From the NCBI GenBank assembly GCA_024236015.1, contig JACKLK010000007.1, positions 1-64,000 on the forward strand: a stretch of 64,000 nucleotides of DNA, in the 5' to 3' direction. Below are positions 63,094 to 64,000 of this stretch, piece after piece. The position numbers and the translations under genes were made by a program. The DNA comes from Rhodoferax sp. Lineage in GTDB: Bacteria; Pseudomonadota; Gammaproteobacteria; Burkholderiales; Burkholderiaceae_C. The notes beneath the pieces were generated by a model that ran no database searches, had not been told where the DNA came from, and saw only the letters and a list, made by a program, of their open reading frames with translations. Numbering within the stretch: the first letter of the stretch is position 1; each line of letters opens with the position of its first letter.

Positions 63094-64000
63094 CTATCGC
63101 GATTGCGCGGGATCGCGCTTGCCCTGCTGCAGAACCCGCCGCATGTCGTCCAGCGACAGCACCGTTTCGCCCTGCACCGGCAGCCGGGGCTGCGGCTTGA
63201 GCGCATGGCCGTAGACCACCTCGAACGTCAGTGCGAGCGGGCCGTCGCCCGCGGGGCCGTCGCCCAGGCCCGCCAGGGCTTGCCAGAGCTGCGCCTGCCA
63301 GCGCCGGCCGCGCAGGCCCGGGAATCGATGCGGCTGCAGATTGCGGCCCAGCCCGCGCAGCTCCTCGAGCAGGCGTTGCGGCGAGGCGTAGGTCAGGGTC
63401 AGGCGCTCCATGTCCATCACCGGCTCCGCGTATCCGGCGGCCACCAGCATGTCGCCCCAGTCGTGCATGTCGGTGAACACATGGGCGGGTTCGGGCCAGC
63501 CCATCGCCCGGTAGGCCGCGCGCAACTGCACCAGCGTATCGGGCCCCAGGCAGGAGAACATCAGGAATCCGTCGTGGGCCAGCATGCGGTGCCATTGGCC
63601 CAGCAGCGCCCGCGGATCGGCGGCCATGTGCAGCGCCATGTTGGCCCAGACCATGTCGGCCGACGCCGGCTGCGGCTCGCCGAAGCGCAGCGCCGGCGCG
63701 CTCCAGCGGGCCGGGCGCCACCAGGGCGCCTGCAAGGCCTTTTCCACGGCCTGGCGGCGCGGGGCGGTGGGCTCGACGATCCAGCGGGTCGCACCGGCAT
63801 AGGTCCGGGCGACCGCATCGTGGGCCTGCAGTCCGCCGCGCAGCGGCTCCCAGTCGACCCAGGTCCGGGGCTGCAGGCGGATCCATTGCAGCCGCTCGTG
63901 CATGCGACGGCCGATCTCCTCGTGCAGCCACGGCGACGCCGCATGCATGTGCCGCGCCCAGCGCTGCGCCGCGCGTGGATCAATTGATGGAGGAAGATCG
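63094..64000 (-). CDS. BioC-like SAM methyltransferase domain protein (5' end beyond window)
   Basis: At least 300 residues visible in an open frame running off the right edge (reads SIDPRAAQRWARHM before the first internal Met at 63948). The HEEIGRRMHERLQWIRLQP N-terminal helix pair resembles BioC-type malonyl-ACP methyltransferases. It continues with MVWANMALHMAADPRALLGQWHRMLAHDGFLMFSCLGPDTL. The SAM-binding glycine motif is degenerate (VDWEPLRGGLQAH), so activity is uncertain. The real start is probably outside the window. Confidence 0.85.
   Translation of the reverse strand, partial: DLPPSIDPRAAQRWARHMHAASPWLHEEIGRRMHERLQWIRLQPRTWVDWEPLRGGLQAHDAVARTYAGATRWIVEPTAPRRQAVEKALQAPWWRPARWSAPALRFGEPQPASADMVWANMALHMAADPRALLGQWHRMLAHDGFLMFSCLGPDTLVQLRAAYRAMGWPEPAHVFTDMHDWGDMLVAAGYAEPVMDMERLTLTYASPQRLLEELRGLGRNLQPHRFPGLRGRRWQAQLWQALAGLGDGPAGDGPLALTFEVVYGHALKPQPRLPVQGETVLSLDDMRRVLQQGKRDPAQSR

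Overview
The window is a GC-rich chromosomal segment of a betaproteobacterium, most likely of the order Burkholderiales. Grounds: the prs-rplY-pth order, the ftsY / M16 peptidase pair / rsmD / coaD neighbourhood, a cytochrome oxidase cluster with a cytochrome c-fused subunit II, a DUF2970 gene and a twin-transmembrane gene, two Bug/TctC-type periplasmic receptors, and a PEP-CTERM protein. I would not name a genus. I found no rRNA, tRNA, CRISPR array, insertion sequence or phage gene.

Layout. 1-2.3 kb: housekeeping genes prs (3' end), rplY and pth, plus a small secreted protein. 2.3-11.8 kb: a YfhL-type ferredoxin, then a complete peptide/nickel-type ABC importer (two permeases, two ATPases, receptor) whose receptor gene overlaps a TTC38-like TPR gene, then a histidine phosphatase, a UspA protein and an alpha/beta hydrolase. 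11.8-17 kb: coaD, rsmD, a catalytic/non-catalytic M16 peptidase pair and ftsY. 17-24.6 kb: the four genes of a YnjB-YnjC-YnjD-YnjF type ABC/CDP-alcohol phosphatidyltransferase system, all on the plus strand but separated by unrelated genes.

24.6-32.2 kb: a catabolic island best read as racemic sulfolactate degradation. It has a GntR repressor, SuyA/SuyB sulfo-lyase, a three-part tricarboxylate-type transporter, (S)-sulfolactate dehydrogenase SlcC and (R)-sulfolactate dehydrogenase ComC. A perfect 13-bp inverted repeat between the repressor and suyA carries the -35 elements of both divergent promoters in its arms. 32.3 kb: a patatin-like lipase. 33.3-40 kb: a LacI-controlled sugar-acid cluster (IlvD/Edd dehydratase, HpcH/HpaI aldolase, orphan Bug receptor, Gfo/Idh oxidoreductase, SDR) with a perfect 14-bp operator.

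40.2-46.7 kb: an IclR regulator divergent from a ThDP enzyme, a polar amino-acid ABC importer and an ALDH7-type aldehyde dehydrogenase. This is a plausible import, decarboxylate and oxidise pathway of unknown substrate. 47-50.6 kb: assorted single genes (PNPOx-like stress protein, SIMPL protein, DedA, flavoprotein). 50.6-52 kb: an orphan PEP-CTERM protein behind a near-consensus -24/-12 (sigma-54) promoter with upstream inverted repeats. 52-53 kb: rpoH preceded by a perfect CIRCE element. 53-63 kb: the aa3 cytochrome oxidase genes, read right to left (DUF2244, coxB, coxA, small assembly protein, ctaG, DUF2970, coxC, SURF1, SCO-like, ctaA, ctaB, SCO1). The right edge cuts a BioC-like methyltransferase.

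Most notable: the promoter architecture of the sulfolactate island; a 59-bp tandem duplication that places two 20-codon ORFs in an ATGA-coupled chain between two ABC permease genes; the sigma-54/PEP-CTERM unit; the CIRCE-controlled rpoH; and the dispersed Ynj system.
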